Both the position numbers and the translations under genes were made by a program. Positions 15,404 to 24,400 of a stretch of 37,047 nucleotides of DNA are shown here, in pieces. The notes beneath the pieces are model-generated. The model did not search any database and was not told the origin of the DNA. It saw only the letters and a program-made list of their open reading frames with translations. The stretch spans positions 1 through 37,047 of the forward strand of contig JAKURD010000026.1 in the NCBI GenBank assembly GCA_022450045.1, written 5' to 3'. Each line of letters starts with the position of its first letter. Positions within the stretch are counted from its first letter, which is position 1. This stretch comes from Gracilimonas sp. GTDB taxonomy: Bacteria; Bacteroidota; Rhodothermia; Balneolales; Balneolaceae.

Positions 15404-16177
15404 ATGTCTTTTAGAACCAAAAAAAGTCTCGGTCAGCATTTTTTGACGGATAAGAATATCATTTTTAAAATTATTGATGCCATTGTCGCAGAAAAAGAAG
15501 ACCGGATCATTGAGATAGGCCCGGGAACCGGGGCTTTAACAAAGTGGCTTGCCGAAACGTTTACAAATGTTCATGCGATCGAATTAGATCAAAGAGCAGT
15601 GAAAGTGCTAAAGCAGGAAATTGAAAACCTGATAATTCACGAAAAAGATGTGCTAAAAGTTAATTGGCCGGAAATGGTTGATCCTGCAAACAATAATATA
15701 GTGATAGGGAATTTACCTTACTACATAACCTCTCCGATTTTGTTCGATCTGCTTGAAAACCGAAAGCTTTTTTCCGAAGCCATTCTTATGATGCAAAAGG
15801 AAGTAGCTGAGCGTTTGGTTGCAGATCCTTCATCGAAGGAATATGGCATACTTAGTGTGCAAACCCAGCTTTTTTGCACACCTGAGATTTTATTCGAGGT
15901 ATCACGCAATTCATTCAGCCCACCACCAAAAGTTACGAGTGCTGTGATCAAACTGAAATTTGATAAACCTGATCTGAGCTTCTCAGATCAAACACTGAAA
16001 ACCGTAGTTCGGACTGCCTTCAATCAACGCCGTAAAAAATTGAGCAATTCTCTGAAGCCGGTATTGGGAGATTATCAACCCGATGGCTTTAACTTTGATG
16101 ATCGTGCCGAGCATTGGCCGCCCGAAACCTATGCAAAGTTGTCAGAGCATTTAGAACAGTCTGACAGGCTTTCTTAA
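15404..16177 (+). CDS. ksgA: 16S rRNA (adenine1518-N6/adenine1519-N6)-dimethyltransferase
   Basis: It dimethylates two adjacent adenosines in the 3' terminal helix of 16S rRNA during late 30S assembly. The 257 residues show the family N-terminus KKSLGQHFLTD (6-16), AdoMet motif I EIGPGTGALT (37-46), acidic motif II AIELD (58-62) and the catalytic motif IV NLPYYITSP (103-111). The C-terminal domain with FSPPPKVTSAVIKL and FNQRRKKLSNSL is complete. It is divergent from pgpH, with 193 bases between, containing the 7-bp tandem array. No clear Shine-Dalgarno sequence is visible before the ATG. Confidence 0.95.
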   Translation: MSFRTKKSLGQHFLTDKNIIFKIIDAIVAEKEDRIIEIGPGTGALTKWLAETFTNVHAIELDQRAVKVLKQEIENLIIHEKDVLKVNWPEMVDPANNNIVIGNLPYYITSPILFDLLENRKLFSEAILMMQKEVAERLVADPSSKEYGILSVQTQLFCTPEILFEVSRNSFSPPPKVTSAVIKLKFDKPDLSFSDQTLKTVVRTAFNQRRKKLSNSLKPVLGDYQPDGFNFDDRAEHWPPETYAKLSEHLEQSDRLS

Positions 16178-16250
16178 TTCCTGAGAAATTCCCTTCAAAA
16201 AAACAGTCAATTCTACCATTTTAGGCGGGTTTGTATATAGTTGTTTTGGT

Positions 16251-16267
16251 TTGGTACGGAAGTTGCA
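16251..16267 (+). promoter_or_regulatory. Sigma-54 (RpoN) type -24/-12 promoter of groESL
   Basis: TTGGTACGGAAGTTGCA fits the consensus YTGGCACGRNNNTTGCW with a single mismatch (T for the C after GG). GG at 16253-16254 and GC at 16265-16266 have the required spacing. A start near 16278 would leave a leader of about 65 bases before groES. No CIRCE repeat is seen upstream, so HrcA control is not supported here. Function is predicted, not shown. Confidence 0.7.
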
Positions 16268-16342
16268 CTGAATGATGCGAAACAACGAAGGGCATTGCCC
16301 AGAAAATTTAATTAATAACCAAAACTAACAGGAGTCATAAAA

Positions 16343-16630
16343 ATGGCTAAGATTAAACCTTTAGGCGACCGTGTGTTGGTACAGGCCGAGCCTGCTGAAG
16401 AAAAAACCAGCTCCGGAATTATCATTCCCGATACGGCTAAAGAAAAACCGCAACAAGGTACAGTAGTAGCGGTTGGTGCCGGCAAAGTAGAAAACGGCAA
16501 CAAAATTGAGATGAGCGTGAAGAAAGGAGACAAAGTCCTTTATGGAAAATATGCAGGTACCGAAGTAACTCTTGATGGAGAAGAATACCTGATTATGCGC
16601 GAATCTGATATCATGGGTATTGTATCATAA
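16343..16630 (+). CDS. groES: Co-chaperonin GroES
   Basis: The 95-residue Hsp10 caps the GroEL cavity and triggers folding of enclosed proteins. The family start [11 protein letters not shown] (4-14) and the mobile loop region [20 protein letters not shown] are present, with the [10 protein letters not shown] strand and the final [12 protein letters not shown], all at normal length. AGGAG lies 8 bases before the ATG (16330-16334). groEL follows after 51 bases, so the two form the standard operon, here behind a predicted sigma-54 promoter. Confidence 0.97.
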   Translation: MAKIKPLGDRVLVQAEPAEEKTSSGIIIPDTAKEKPQQGTVVAVGAGKVENGNKIEMSVKKGDKVLYGKYAGTEVTLDGEEYLIMRESDIMGIVS

Positions 16631-16681
16631 AACCCTGCTTTTCAAAGAAATTAAATCATAAACTTAAAATTATAGATAATT

Positions 16682-18349
16682 ATGTCTGCTAAGTTAGTTC
16701 ATTATGACATTGAAGCACGCGATGCCCTGAAGAAGGGTGTTGATAAGTTGGCCAACGCGGTTAAAGTAACCCTCGGCCCACGTGGACGCAATGTTGTTAT
16801 AGAAAAATCATTCGGCTCACCTACGGTAACCAAAGATGGTGTGACCGTTGCAAAAGAAATTGAATTGTCTGACAAAGTTCAGAATATGGGCGCTCAGATG
16901 GTTAAAGAAGTAGCCTCCAGAACCAGCGATAATGCCGGTGATGGAACTACCACTGCTACTGTTTTGGCTCAAGCTATTTTAAGCGAAGGCCTGAAGAATG
17001 TTACTGCCGGTGCTAATCCAATGGATCTGAAATCCGGTATTGAGAAAGCAGTTAAAGTGATCGTTGAAGATCTCAAGAATATGAGCCGTGATATTGACGA
17101 TCGTAAAGAGATCGCTCAGATCGGAACCATTTCAGCCAACAATGATGAAACTATCGGAAACTTGATCGCCGATGCAATGGAAAAAGTTGGTAAAGACGGT
17201 GTTATCACTGTTGAAGAAGCCAAAGGAACCGAAACCTATCTCGAGACGGTAGAAGGTATGCAGTTCGACCGCGGTTATCTTTCTCCTTATTTCGTGACCG
17301 ATTCTGAAAAGATGATCACCGAAATGGAAGATCCTTACATCCTGATCTTTGACAAGAAGATTTCAGCGATGAAAGACCTGCTTCCAATTCTTGAGAAAGT
17401 AGTTCAAAACGGAAATCCATTATTGATCATCGCTGAAGATATTGAAGGCGAAGCATTGGCTACATTGGTAGTCAACAAGCTCCGTGGTTCTCTGAAAATT
17501 GCTGCTGTTAAAGCTCCCGGCTTTGGCGACAGAAGAAAAGCTATGCTGGAAGATATCGCCATCCTTACCGGTGGTACTGTTATTTCTGAAGAGCGTGGCT
17601 ACAAACTTGAGAACGCTACGTTAGATTTCTTAGGCCGTGCATCTCGTATTACTATCGACAAGGACAACACCACTATTGTTGATGGAAACGGTAAAGAAGA
17701 CGACATCACAGCTCGTGTAAATCAACTTAAGTCGCAAATTGAGAACACTACTTCTGATTACGACCGTGAAAAACTTCAGGAACGCCTTGCCAAATTAAGT
17801 GGCGGTGTTGCGGTACTTTATATAGGTGCAGCTTCTGAAGTTGAAATGAAAGAGAAGAAAGCCCGCGTTGAAGATGCATTGCATGCAACACGTGCAGCCG
17901 TTGAAGAAGGAATTGTACCCGGCGGCGGCGTTGCCCTGCTTCGCACCATTAAATCTCTCGATAAGATCAAGGGTGATAATGATGATGAAAATGTGGGTGT
18001 TCAAATCATTCGCAGAGCATTAGAATCTCCTCTTCGTACAATCGCGAACAATGCCGGTGCTGAAGGCGCTATTGTTGTTCAGAAAGTGCTGGAAGGCAAA
18101 GATGCATTCGGTTACAACGCACGTACCGAAGTGTATGAAGACCTCATCAAAGCCGGTGTTATCGATCCTACTAAAGTTACCAGAACAGCCTTACAAAACG
18201 CTGCTTCTGTATCCGGATTGATGCTCACCACTGAAGCTGTTATCTCTGAGAAGCCTTCTAAAGGCGACGATGATGACAACGGCGGCGGAATGCCAGGTGG
18301 TATGGGCGGCGGAATGCCAGGAATGGGAGGCATGGGCGGAATGATGTAA
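16682..18349 (+). CDS. groEL: Chaperonin GroEL
   Basis: This 555-residue Hsp60 forms the double-ring folding chamber. Conserved features include the ATP-binding [12 protein letters not shown] (28-39), [11 protein letters not shown], and [13 protein letters not shown] with the catalytic Asp near residue 87, the apical-domain segment [16 protein letters not shown], and the C-terminal equatorial [12 protein letters not shown]. The C-terminus is the usual Gly-Gly-Met repeat (about 533-555) preceded by an acidic [10 protein letters not shown] stretch. A strong terminator follows at 18383-18414. Only one groEL copy is in the window. Confidence 0.98.
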   Translation: MSAKLVHYDIEARDALKKGVDKLANAVKVTLGPRGRNVVIEKSFGSPTVTKDGVTVAKEIELSDKVQNMGAQMVKEVASRTSDNAGDGTTTATVLAQAILSEGLKNVTAGANPMDLKSGIEKAVKVIVEDLKNMSRDIDDRKEIAQIGTISANNDETIGNLIADAMEKVGKDGVITVEEAKGTETYLETVEGMQFDRGYLSPYFVTDSEKMITEMEDPYILIFDKKISAMKDLLPILEKVVQNGNPLLIIAEDIEGEALATLVVNKLRGSLKIAAVKAPGFGDRRKAMLEDIAILTGGTVISEERGYKLENATLDFLGRASRITIDKDNTTIVDGNGKEDDITARVNQLKSQIENTTSDYDREKLQERLAKLSGGVAVLYIGAASEVEMKEKKARVEDALHATRAAVEEGIVPGGGVALLRTIKSLDKIKGDNDDENVGVQIIRRALESPLRTIANNAGAEGAIVVQKVLEGKDAFGYNARTEVYEDLIKAGVIDPTKVTRTALQNAASVSGLMLTTEAVISEKPSKGDDDDNGGGMPGGMGGGMPGMGGMGGMM

Positions 18350-18382
18350 GTCAACCCCCATAACTCTCAGATAAGATTTACA

Positions 18383-18414
18383 AACCCTGCACATTAATTT
18401 GTGTGGGGTTTTTT
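18383..18414 (+). terminator. Rho-independent terminator after groEL
   Basis: AACCCTGCACA (18383-18393) pairs with TGTGTGGGGTT (18400-18410) around a 6-base loop, followed by TTTT. It lies 34 bases after the groEL stop. Confidence 0.85.
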
Positions 18415-18717
18415 GTTGGATTGGATTTTTAAGATCGGCCTATTCTTTGGTTTGACCTGGCCTCTACGGTCTGATGGCTCCAAGCCTGTCCGATCGATGG
18501 CTGGATGAGGTGCCAAAACTTAGCTATCGACCAGATCGGCAATCGGTCAGATCGAATGGGTACCAGCATTTGGAGGTATGGGTGATTCACCAGAACAAAT
18601 ACTTGATTAAATCAATATGCAGGCTTTTCAGCAACACGCTCAAATGATATTTGTGGTTTGCACTACTCCTCAAATTCCCTATAATCTGCTGTCTTCCATC
18701 ACATTAAATAAACGAAT
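18415..18717. other. 303-base intergenic stretch with no recognisable gene
   Basis: No frame of useful length and no clear RNA gene. A GATCGG-rich part with several short repeated pieces (18438-18560, for example CAGATCGG and CGGTCAGATCG) could fold, but no single convincing stem was found. The last 40 bases before 18718 are AT-rich and should hold the promoter of the next gene. Confidence 0.5.
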
Positions 18718-19143
18718 ATGAAGCCATTTATAAGAAATAGTATTGCGGCATTAGCAGGAATTGTAGCAGGTGGAGCTGTAAATATGGGGATCATTATGAT
18801 CAGCGGATCTATTATCCCGCCTCCGGGAGGAACAGATGTTACCACTATGGAAGGATTGCAGGAATCGATGCATCTTTTCCAACCCAAACATTTTTTGATG
18901 CCGTTTTTGGCACATGCTTTAGGAACACTGGCAGGAGCTTTATTGACGGCTTATTTTGTGGTATCTGAACCTAAGAAATGGGCAATATTCATTGGATGCT
19001 TTTTCCTTTTAGGAGGAATAAGTAATGTGGTGATGTTGCCGTCTCCGCTTTGGTTTAATATCGTTGATATTGTAGGGGCATATATTCCAATGGCTTATTT
19101 TGGTGCAATTTTAGCAGCAAAAATTAAACATAAGAACTCATGA
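18718..19143 (+). CDS. Four-helix membrane protein of unknown function
   Basis: This 141-residue protein has four predicted membrane helices (about residues 8-30, 60-80, 86-103 and 112-133) and a short basic C-terminus KIKHKNS. A PPPGGT loop and a QESMHLFQPKHF segment lie between helices one and two. I recognise no family with certainty; small membrane proteins of this kind are common in Bacteroidota. It overlaps the DUF3224 gene start by 4 bases (ATGA), which indicates translational coupling and a shared message. Confidence 0.75.
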   Translation: MKPFIRNSIAALAGIVAGGAVNMGIIMISGSIIPPPGGTDVTTMEGLQESMHLFQPKHFLMPFLAHALGTLAGALLTAYFVVSEPKKWAIFIGCFFLLGGISNVVMLPSPLWFNIVDIVGAYIPMAYFGAILAAKIKHKNS

Positions 19144-19535
19144 AGATCACGGGAGAATTTGAGGTAAAATTAGAACCCATGAAGGCGTATGCTGAGGGGA
19201 ATAATGGCATTAAATTAAGCCGGATGTCGCTTGATAAAACCTTTTACGGAGAACTTGATGCAACAAGCAAAGGCGAGATGCTAAGTGCTATGACCCCGGT
19301 AAAAGGATCGGCCGGGTATGTTGCCATTGAACAAGTTCAGGGAATGTTGAAAGGGAAGAAAGGAGGTTTTGTACTTCAGCATTTTGGTACGATGGACAAA
19401 GGAGAAGACCGGCTCATTTTGGAGGTAGTGCCTGATTCTGCTACCGATGAACTGAAAGGGTTATCCGGTAAAATGGCTATCATAATTGAAGATGGAAAGC
19501 ATTTCTATGAGTTTGAGTATCAGTTATCAAGCTGA
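19140..19535 (+). CDS. DUF3224 family protein
   Basis: The 131-residue protein fits the DUF3224 family: N-terminal GEFEVKLEPM, the central DKTFYGELDATSKGEMLSA segment, the YVAIEQVQGMLKGKKGGFVLQHFG core, and VPDSATDELKGLSGKM near the end. The fold is a small beta barrel related to allene oxide cyclase-like proteins by family knowledge; the function is unknown. No signal peptide, so cytoplasmic. It is coupled to the preceding membrane protein by a 4-base overlap and its 3' end overlaps the convergent PIN toxin gene by 16 bases. Confidence 0.85.
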   Translation: MKITGEFEVKLEPMKAYAEGNNGIKLSRMSLDKTFYGELDATSKGEMLSAMTPVKGSAGYVAIEQVQGMLKGKKGGFVLQHFGTMDKGEDRLILEVVPDSATDELKGLSGKMAIIIEDGKHFYEFEYQLSS

Positions 19536-19942
19536 TCTAAAAATTCAAAAGGAGTTAGGACCGGAACAGAAGACTCCCCGAATCCTGATGGATCTCGTGT
19601 TATAATAGCTTCACATTTTGAATGAAGAGCAGAGAGATAGTGAATGGCATCTTCGAAATCAGACCATTTCAGGGAAATTGCTTCATCGATTATTTGTTGG
19701 GTTACAGGTGCAATTTGAATAGTTTTTCGTAATCCATCAATAGCCCTGTAAACGAATTCATTTTTATGTCTTTTGGACAAAATGTAGAAAATAGTGTCAA
19801 AAGTATGGGCTGAAACGCATCCTTGATAAAGGGACTGTTCAGATCCCTCCAAAATCTTGGCTGACTGAATATAAAATGGTTTCCTTTTTTGCATTACATC
19901 CAGGCAAACATTCGTGTCTATAAGTATGTTTTTAAAAGTCAT
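19520..19942 (-). CDS. PIN-domain toxin (VapC-like RNase)
   Basis: This 140-residue PIN-domain protein is probably a toxic endoribonuclease. The first metal-binding Asp9 is in NILIDTNVCLDV, with Asp95/Asp98 in WSDFEDAIHYLSA and Asp117 in IITRDPSGF supplying the other acidic positions. The C-terminal LTPFEFLDQL is typical of this PIN subgroup. It overlaps its predicted antitoxin gene by 11 bases in the usual antitoxin-first order. Codon use and GC resemble the neighbouring core genes. RNA target unknown. Confidence 0.88.
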   Translation of the reverse strand: MTFKNILIDTNVCLDVMQKRKPFYIQSAKILEGSEQSLYQGCVSAHTFDTIFYILSKRHKNEFVYRAIDGLRKTIQIAPVTQQIIDEAISLKWSDFEDAIHYLSALHSKCEAIITRDPSGFGESSVPVLTPFEFLDQLDN

Positions 19943-20195
19943 ACTTTTCTCTTAAAGCTTCTTCTTTAAGCTTATCATAATCGTAATCTTCCAGTTTTTC
20001 TGTTTCGGGAATTGCTTTCATTATCTGCTCAACAGCACTTCCGGGGGTTGGCTTATAATCCTCAACGGGCTCTTCTACTTGCCTAACTACTTCTTCAAAT
20101 AGCCTGGATACGCTAATTCCCCTGTTTTTCGCTATCTTTTTTGCCCGCTCTTTGATATGTTTTTCTATGGAAAGATTAAGTGTTTCTTTACTCAT
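19932..20195 (-). CDS. Ribbon-helix-helix antitoxin (DUF6364-like)
   Basis: The 87-residue protein starts with a ribbon-helix-helix DNA-binding region: strand ETLNLSIEK (3-11), helix HIKERAKKIAKNRG, turn and second helix SVSRLFEEVVRQV. The acidic C-terminal half (about 43-87, PVEDYKP to REKYDF) is probably disordered when free and would wrap the PIN toxin. It overlaps the toxin gene by 11 bases. A pair of identical palindromes just upstream (20213-20242) is the likely autoregulatory operator. Confidence 0.85.
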   Translation of the reverse strand: MSKETLNLSIEKHIKERAKKIAKNRGISVSRLFEEVVRQVEEPVEDYKPTPGSAVEQIMKAIPETEKLEDYDYDKLKEEALREKYDF

Positions 20196-20212
20196 GACGG
20201 TTAAATTTATTT

Positions 20213-20242
20213 ATGCGCATGTTCAATATAGCTAATGCGCAT
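20213..20242. promoter_or_regulatory. Double-palindrome operator of the toxin-antitoxin operon
   Basis: Two identical 8-bp palindromes, ATGCGCAT at 20213-20220 and 20235-20242, are spaced 22 bases centre to centre, about two helical turns. They lie 18 bases upstream of the antitoxin ATG, over the expected promoter. The layout suits cooperative binding of RHH dimers. Confidence 0.7.
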
Positions 20243-20284
20243 ATATTTTACTAAGCTTATCCGTGAAGGTTTTCTAACTACTTT

Positions 20285-20706
20285 CTATTTAATTCTGATC
20301 TGTTCAGTGCGAACAGCTTCTATTAGTGGAGTTCTTTCATGAGATTCAATTCTGCCGGTAACACAGATCTCATTATTCGGGTAGATATTTTCCGGTGATT
20401 GTTGCCATTTTCCTTTGGTTCCACCCCAGATAACCACGGCGAGATCTTGGTTAGGATCAGGACGACCAAAGTTTATGAATGTTGGCTGGCCTCCAATTTG
20501 GGGGATAAAACGGACGTTGGTCACTTCTCCCTAAACTTCTGCAGCTTTGCCGATATGTTCCCTGCTTCCTTTGCGGTAATTGTAGTTTCGGGGTCAGGTA
20601 TGCTTTGCTCGGGTTTATATACTCTGGATAAAACTAATCCAGGTACCATGATAAGAATTACGGCGGGAAGAATGATTTTTAAGTATTTTCGGAATGAAGA
20701 GATCAA
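20285..20706 (-). pseudogene. Broken OB-fold-like gene with N-terminal membrane anchor (frameshift plus stop)
   Basis: Two frames read as one gene. The first (20706-20521, 61 codons) gives a membrane anchor (about residues 8-27) and ends ITAKEAGN before leaving frame. The second (to 20285) carries the conserved-looking GEVTNVRFIPQIGGQPTFIN region and ICVTGRIESHERTP, like small OB-fold nucleic-acid-binding domains. Shifting frame by one base after AAC (near 20556) yields I-G-K-A-A-E-V, then TAG at 20533-20531, then G-E-V-T-N-V-R-F. So one missing base and one in-frame stop would have to be repaired. Two sequencing errors, or two real short genes coupled by the ATGA at 20521-20524, are the alternatives. 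Confidence 0.65.
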
Positions 20707-20714
20707 CGGGATGG

Positions 20715-21308
20715 CTATTTCTGATACTTATCATTCAGCCCAACACCTTGCCTGATCATAGGAGTGATCTTATCCAGCCGGCGCTTTTTGGTGGCTTCTT
20801 GTTTGGCATCTGCAATGTATTGAGCATATTCACGCTGTCTGCCAGGTGTCAACTCATCGAAATGTGATTTTAGACCTTCATCTTCTAAAAAAGCTCCTTC
20901 TAATATAGGGGGAATATCAGCGCCTCTATTAAGATCAATTTTGACTTCTTTGCCCGCTTTTTGATTGTTGATTGCCTGATGAATAAAACCTTTTACCACA
21001 TTGTCATCAATTTCTTCAAAAGACCCAAACTGAAGCTGACGCATAGCTTTGGTCTTGCCTTCCTGTGCGTTTTGTAAATGCCCATGAGGGTCATCAAGCA
21101 ACGCTCCATTGAAAAACCAAATTCCAAAGTGATGTTTAAATCCACCTAAACCCACCACGTTTTTGCCACCAATGGTATATACCGGGATTCCCCACTTGAC
21201 GGTTTCCTCAAGTTCTGTATCGGAGATCAGATCTCTTAAATAAGTTAGCTCTTTTTTCCACTGTGTGAGTGTACTAAAGAAATCTTCAACAGAGTTAGGC
21301 TTTGGCAT
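20715..21308 (-). CDS. DUF1801 / YdeI-OmpD-associated family protein
   Basis: This 197-residue protein has an N-terminal DUF1801 domain (about 1-115; ETVKWGIPVYTIGGKNVVGLGGFKHH region) and a C-terminal YdeI/OmpD-associated segment (about 135-197), with LTPGRQREYAQYI and KKRRLDKITPMIRQG. Related proteins are loosely linked to stress or bacteriocin protection in other bacteria; the molecular function is unknown. No signal peptide is seen. It starts 112 bases after the kgd stop on the same strand, with a terminator between them, so it has its own promoter. Confidence 0.85.
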   Translation of the reverse strand: MPKPNSVEDFFSTLTQWKKELTYLRDLISDTELEETVKWGIPVYTIGGKNVVGLGGFKHHFGIWFFNGALLDDPHGHLQNAQEGKTKAMRQLQFGSFEEIDDNVVKGFIHQAINNQKAGKEVKIDLNRGADIPPILEGAFLEDEGLKSHFDELTPGRQREYAQYIADAKQEATKKRRLDKITPMIRQGVGLNDKYQK

Positions 21309-21362
21309 AAAAAAAGGGAATCATTTCTATGGTTGCTACTTGAAAGAAATGATTTTCCCCGT

Positions 21363-21397
21363 AAAAAAAAAGCCCGACAGCAAATACTGTCAGACTT
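21363..21397 (-). terminator. Rho-independent terminator after kgd
   Basis: On the minus strand AGTCTGACAG (21397-21388) pairs with CTGTCGGGCT (21380-21371), including two G-U pairs, and is followed by eight T (21370-21363). It starts 22 bases after the kgd stop. Confidence 0.85.
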
Positions 21398-21419
21398 TAA
21401 GCTCCTGCGGTTAAGTATT

Positions 21420-24400
21420 TTACTTAACAATCATTGCATCTTCAACCAGTTTATCCTGTTCGGCCTGGTGGATCTTCTTCTGCCCTGCAGCCGGAGAAGC
21501 GGATGCTTGTCGGCCTATATAACTCAACGTTTGTCCATCTTGCAACAGCTCCATAAATCGGGGCGCGACGAATGTCCATGCTCCCATATTTCTGGGCTCT
21601 TCCTGGCACCAAACAATGTCCTTAATGGAAGTGAAATCCTTTAGTTGCTCTTCGATCTCATCATCTGCAAAGGGATAGAATTGTTCCAATCGGGCAATCG
21701 CAACATTTTCGATCTCATTTTCCTGACGGTATTTCAAGAGGTCGTAGTACACCTTTCCGGAACAGATCACGAGACGTTTAAGTGATTTTGGATCAGTAAG
21801 GTTTTTGTCCATCATGAAGGGCTGAAATTTACCATCGGCCAGTTCGTCCCTGCTTGAAGTTGCCATTGGATGACGAAGTAAACTTTTTGGAGACATCAAA
21901 ATGGCAGGCTTCTTGTTTTCCTGAAGTGCTTGCCGGCGCAGCATGTGATAATACTGGGCCGGGGTCGTTACATTCATAACCTGCATATTATCTTCAGCAC
22001 AAAGCTGAAGGAAACGTTCCAGGCGGGCAGAGGAGTGCTCCGGTCCCTGGCCTTCATAGCCATGAGGAAGATTCATAACCAACGCTGTTTTTTGTCCCCA
22101 TTTGGCTTCACCTGCAGATATAAACTGGTCAATGATGATCTGTGCCCCGTTGGAAAAATCACCAAACTGTGCTTCCCAAATAACAAGAGCATCCAGTTTT
22201 TCAGCACTATAACCAAATTCAAACCCTAATGCGGCAAACTCACTCAATAAACTGTTATGAACATGGAAGCGCGCCTGATCATCAGAAAGATTATTGAGGG
22301 GCACGAATTTCTGACTGGTTTCTGTTCCATGAAGTACCGAATGGCGATGAGAGAATGTGCCTCGCTCAACATCCTGCCCGGTCAATCGGATCGTAGTTCC
22401 TGTTTTCAGGAGTGAACCGAAGGCAAGTAACTCTGCAAAGCCCCAATCGATCTTCTTCTCATTTTTGTTTACGATCTCGGCACGTTTCGCTAACTGTTTA
22501 AGCAGTTTCGGATTGGCGTCGAAATCTTTGGGAACAGTATTCAGTTTAACAGCAATATCTTTGAGTTCTTCAGCAGGATAGGTGGTGTCGGGATAAGCCT
22601 TCCATTCATCCTGTGGAGTTTCAGCCCGGTCGATCAGGTTATCCGTGACCTCAAGGTTCGGAGCTTTTTTAGCATCTTCAAATGCTTCTTGTAACAGTTG
22701 GTCAAATTCATCGAAGATCTGCTGAGTTTCCTCTTTGGTGAGTTCTCCGTTTTTCACAAGATGCTCTGTGTACACGTCACGAACCGGTGAATGATCATTG
22801 ATCTCTTTGTACATACCCGGCTGGGTAAAGGCAGGTTCATCACCTTCGTTATGCCCATGCTTACGATATCCTATCAGATCAATAACCACATCTTTTCCAA
22901 ATTTTTGGCGATAGTCGAGCGCCATTTGGATCGCATAAACGGCAGCTTCCGGCTTATCACCGTTTACATGAAAAACCGGAGCCAACACGGTTTTGGCAAT
23001 ATCTGAAGCATATTCAGTAGAGCGACCATCCTTAGGAAGGGTAGTAAAACCAATTTGATTATTGATGATAATATGAACCGTTCCGCCTGTGCTGTATCCT
23101 TCAAGCTGAGACATGTTCAGGGTTTCAGCAACAACTCCTTGCCCGGCAAAAGCAGCATCACCGTGCATCAATACCGGAACCACTCGTTTTGAAGCATCTT
23201 CTTTTTCGTGATGATCTTGCATTGCCCGAACGGCACCTTCAACAACCGGGTTCACAGCTTCAAGGTGAGATGGGTTTGGCATCAACTGCAGTTCAATTTC
23301 AGAACCGTTAGCAGCTTTATGGACACCACGTGCGCCAAGGTGATATTTTACATCTCCGGAACCTTGAATAGAATCGGGGTCTATGTTTCCTTCAAATTCA
23401 GCAAACACCCGATGGTAAGGCTTATTCATAATGTTTACGAGCATATTCAAGCGGCCGCGGTGAGCCATGCCCATAAAGAATTTCTCAATCCCATGCTCTC
23501 CGGCCTTTTCCAGTAAAAAATGGATCATTGGGATCAGTGTGTCGGCACCTTCCAGGGAAAAACGTTTGTGGCCGATGTACTTCTTGTGTAGGAATTCCTC
23601 AAAAGCCATCGCTTGATTTAGCTTATGAAGGATCTCCCGCTTATCATCTTTAGAGAGTTGCGCATTATTTCCGGTCGATTCCATGGCTTCGCGCAACCAA
23701 TTGCGTTCTTCCAGATCCAGTAGATGCATGTATTCCACACCAATATTTTCGGAATACGTATCACGGAGCAAGCTGAGGATCTCACGTAGTGTAGCCCGTT
23801 CTTTTCCTCCTAAGCCGCCGCAGTAAAATTCCCGGTCCAGATCCCAAAGTGAAAGTCCGTAATAATCGAGGTCAAGTTCCGGGTTTTTGCCCGGCTCTTT
23901 TCCAAGTGGGTCAAGGTCAGCCAACACATGTCCGCGCATACGATACATATTGATGAGCCTCCAAACACCCACCGCACGGCGATCATGTTCAAGCGTATTT
24001 TCTCCGCTCGAGAACGGACCGGTATAATTATCTTCTCCATAAGGAAGCGGTTCGTATGGGATGTCCAGATCGGAGAAAATTTGTTCATAAAAATCTTCTT
24101 GTCCGCTTAAAAGATCATCCATTTTCTTTAAGAACATACCAGATTCAGCACCCTGTATTACCCGGTGGTCGTAGGTAGAAGAAACAGTCATGACTTTGCT
24201 GACTCCCAGCTGATTCAAGATCTCCTTTGACATGGCACGATACTCAGCCGAATAATCAATGGCACCGGTGGCTATAATAGCTCCCTGGGTTTTCATCAAT
24301 CTTGGGACTGAGGAAACCGTGCCTATAGTCCCCGGATTGGTGATACTTATTGTAGTGCCTTGAAAATCTTCGATCTGCAGTTTGCCATTCCGGGCTTTGT

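Noticed and set aside
18415..18717. A small RNA in the GATCGG-rich stretch after groEL
   Set aside because: Several short repeats but no convincing single stem, promoter or terminator of its own.
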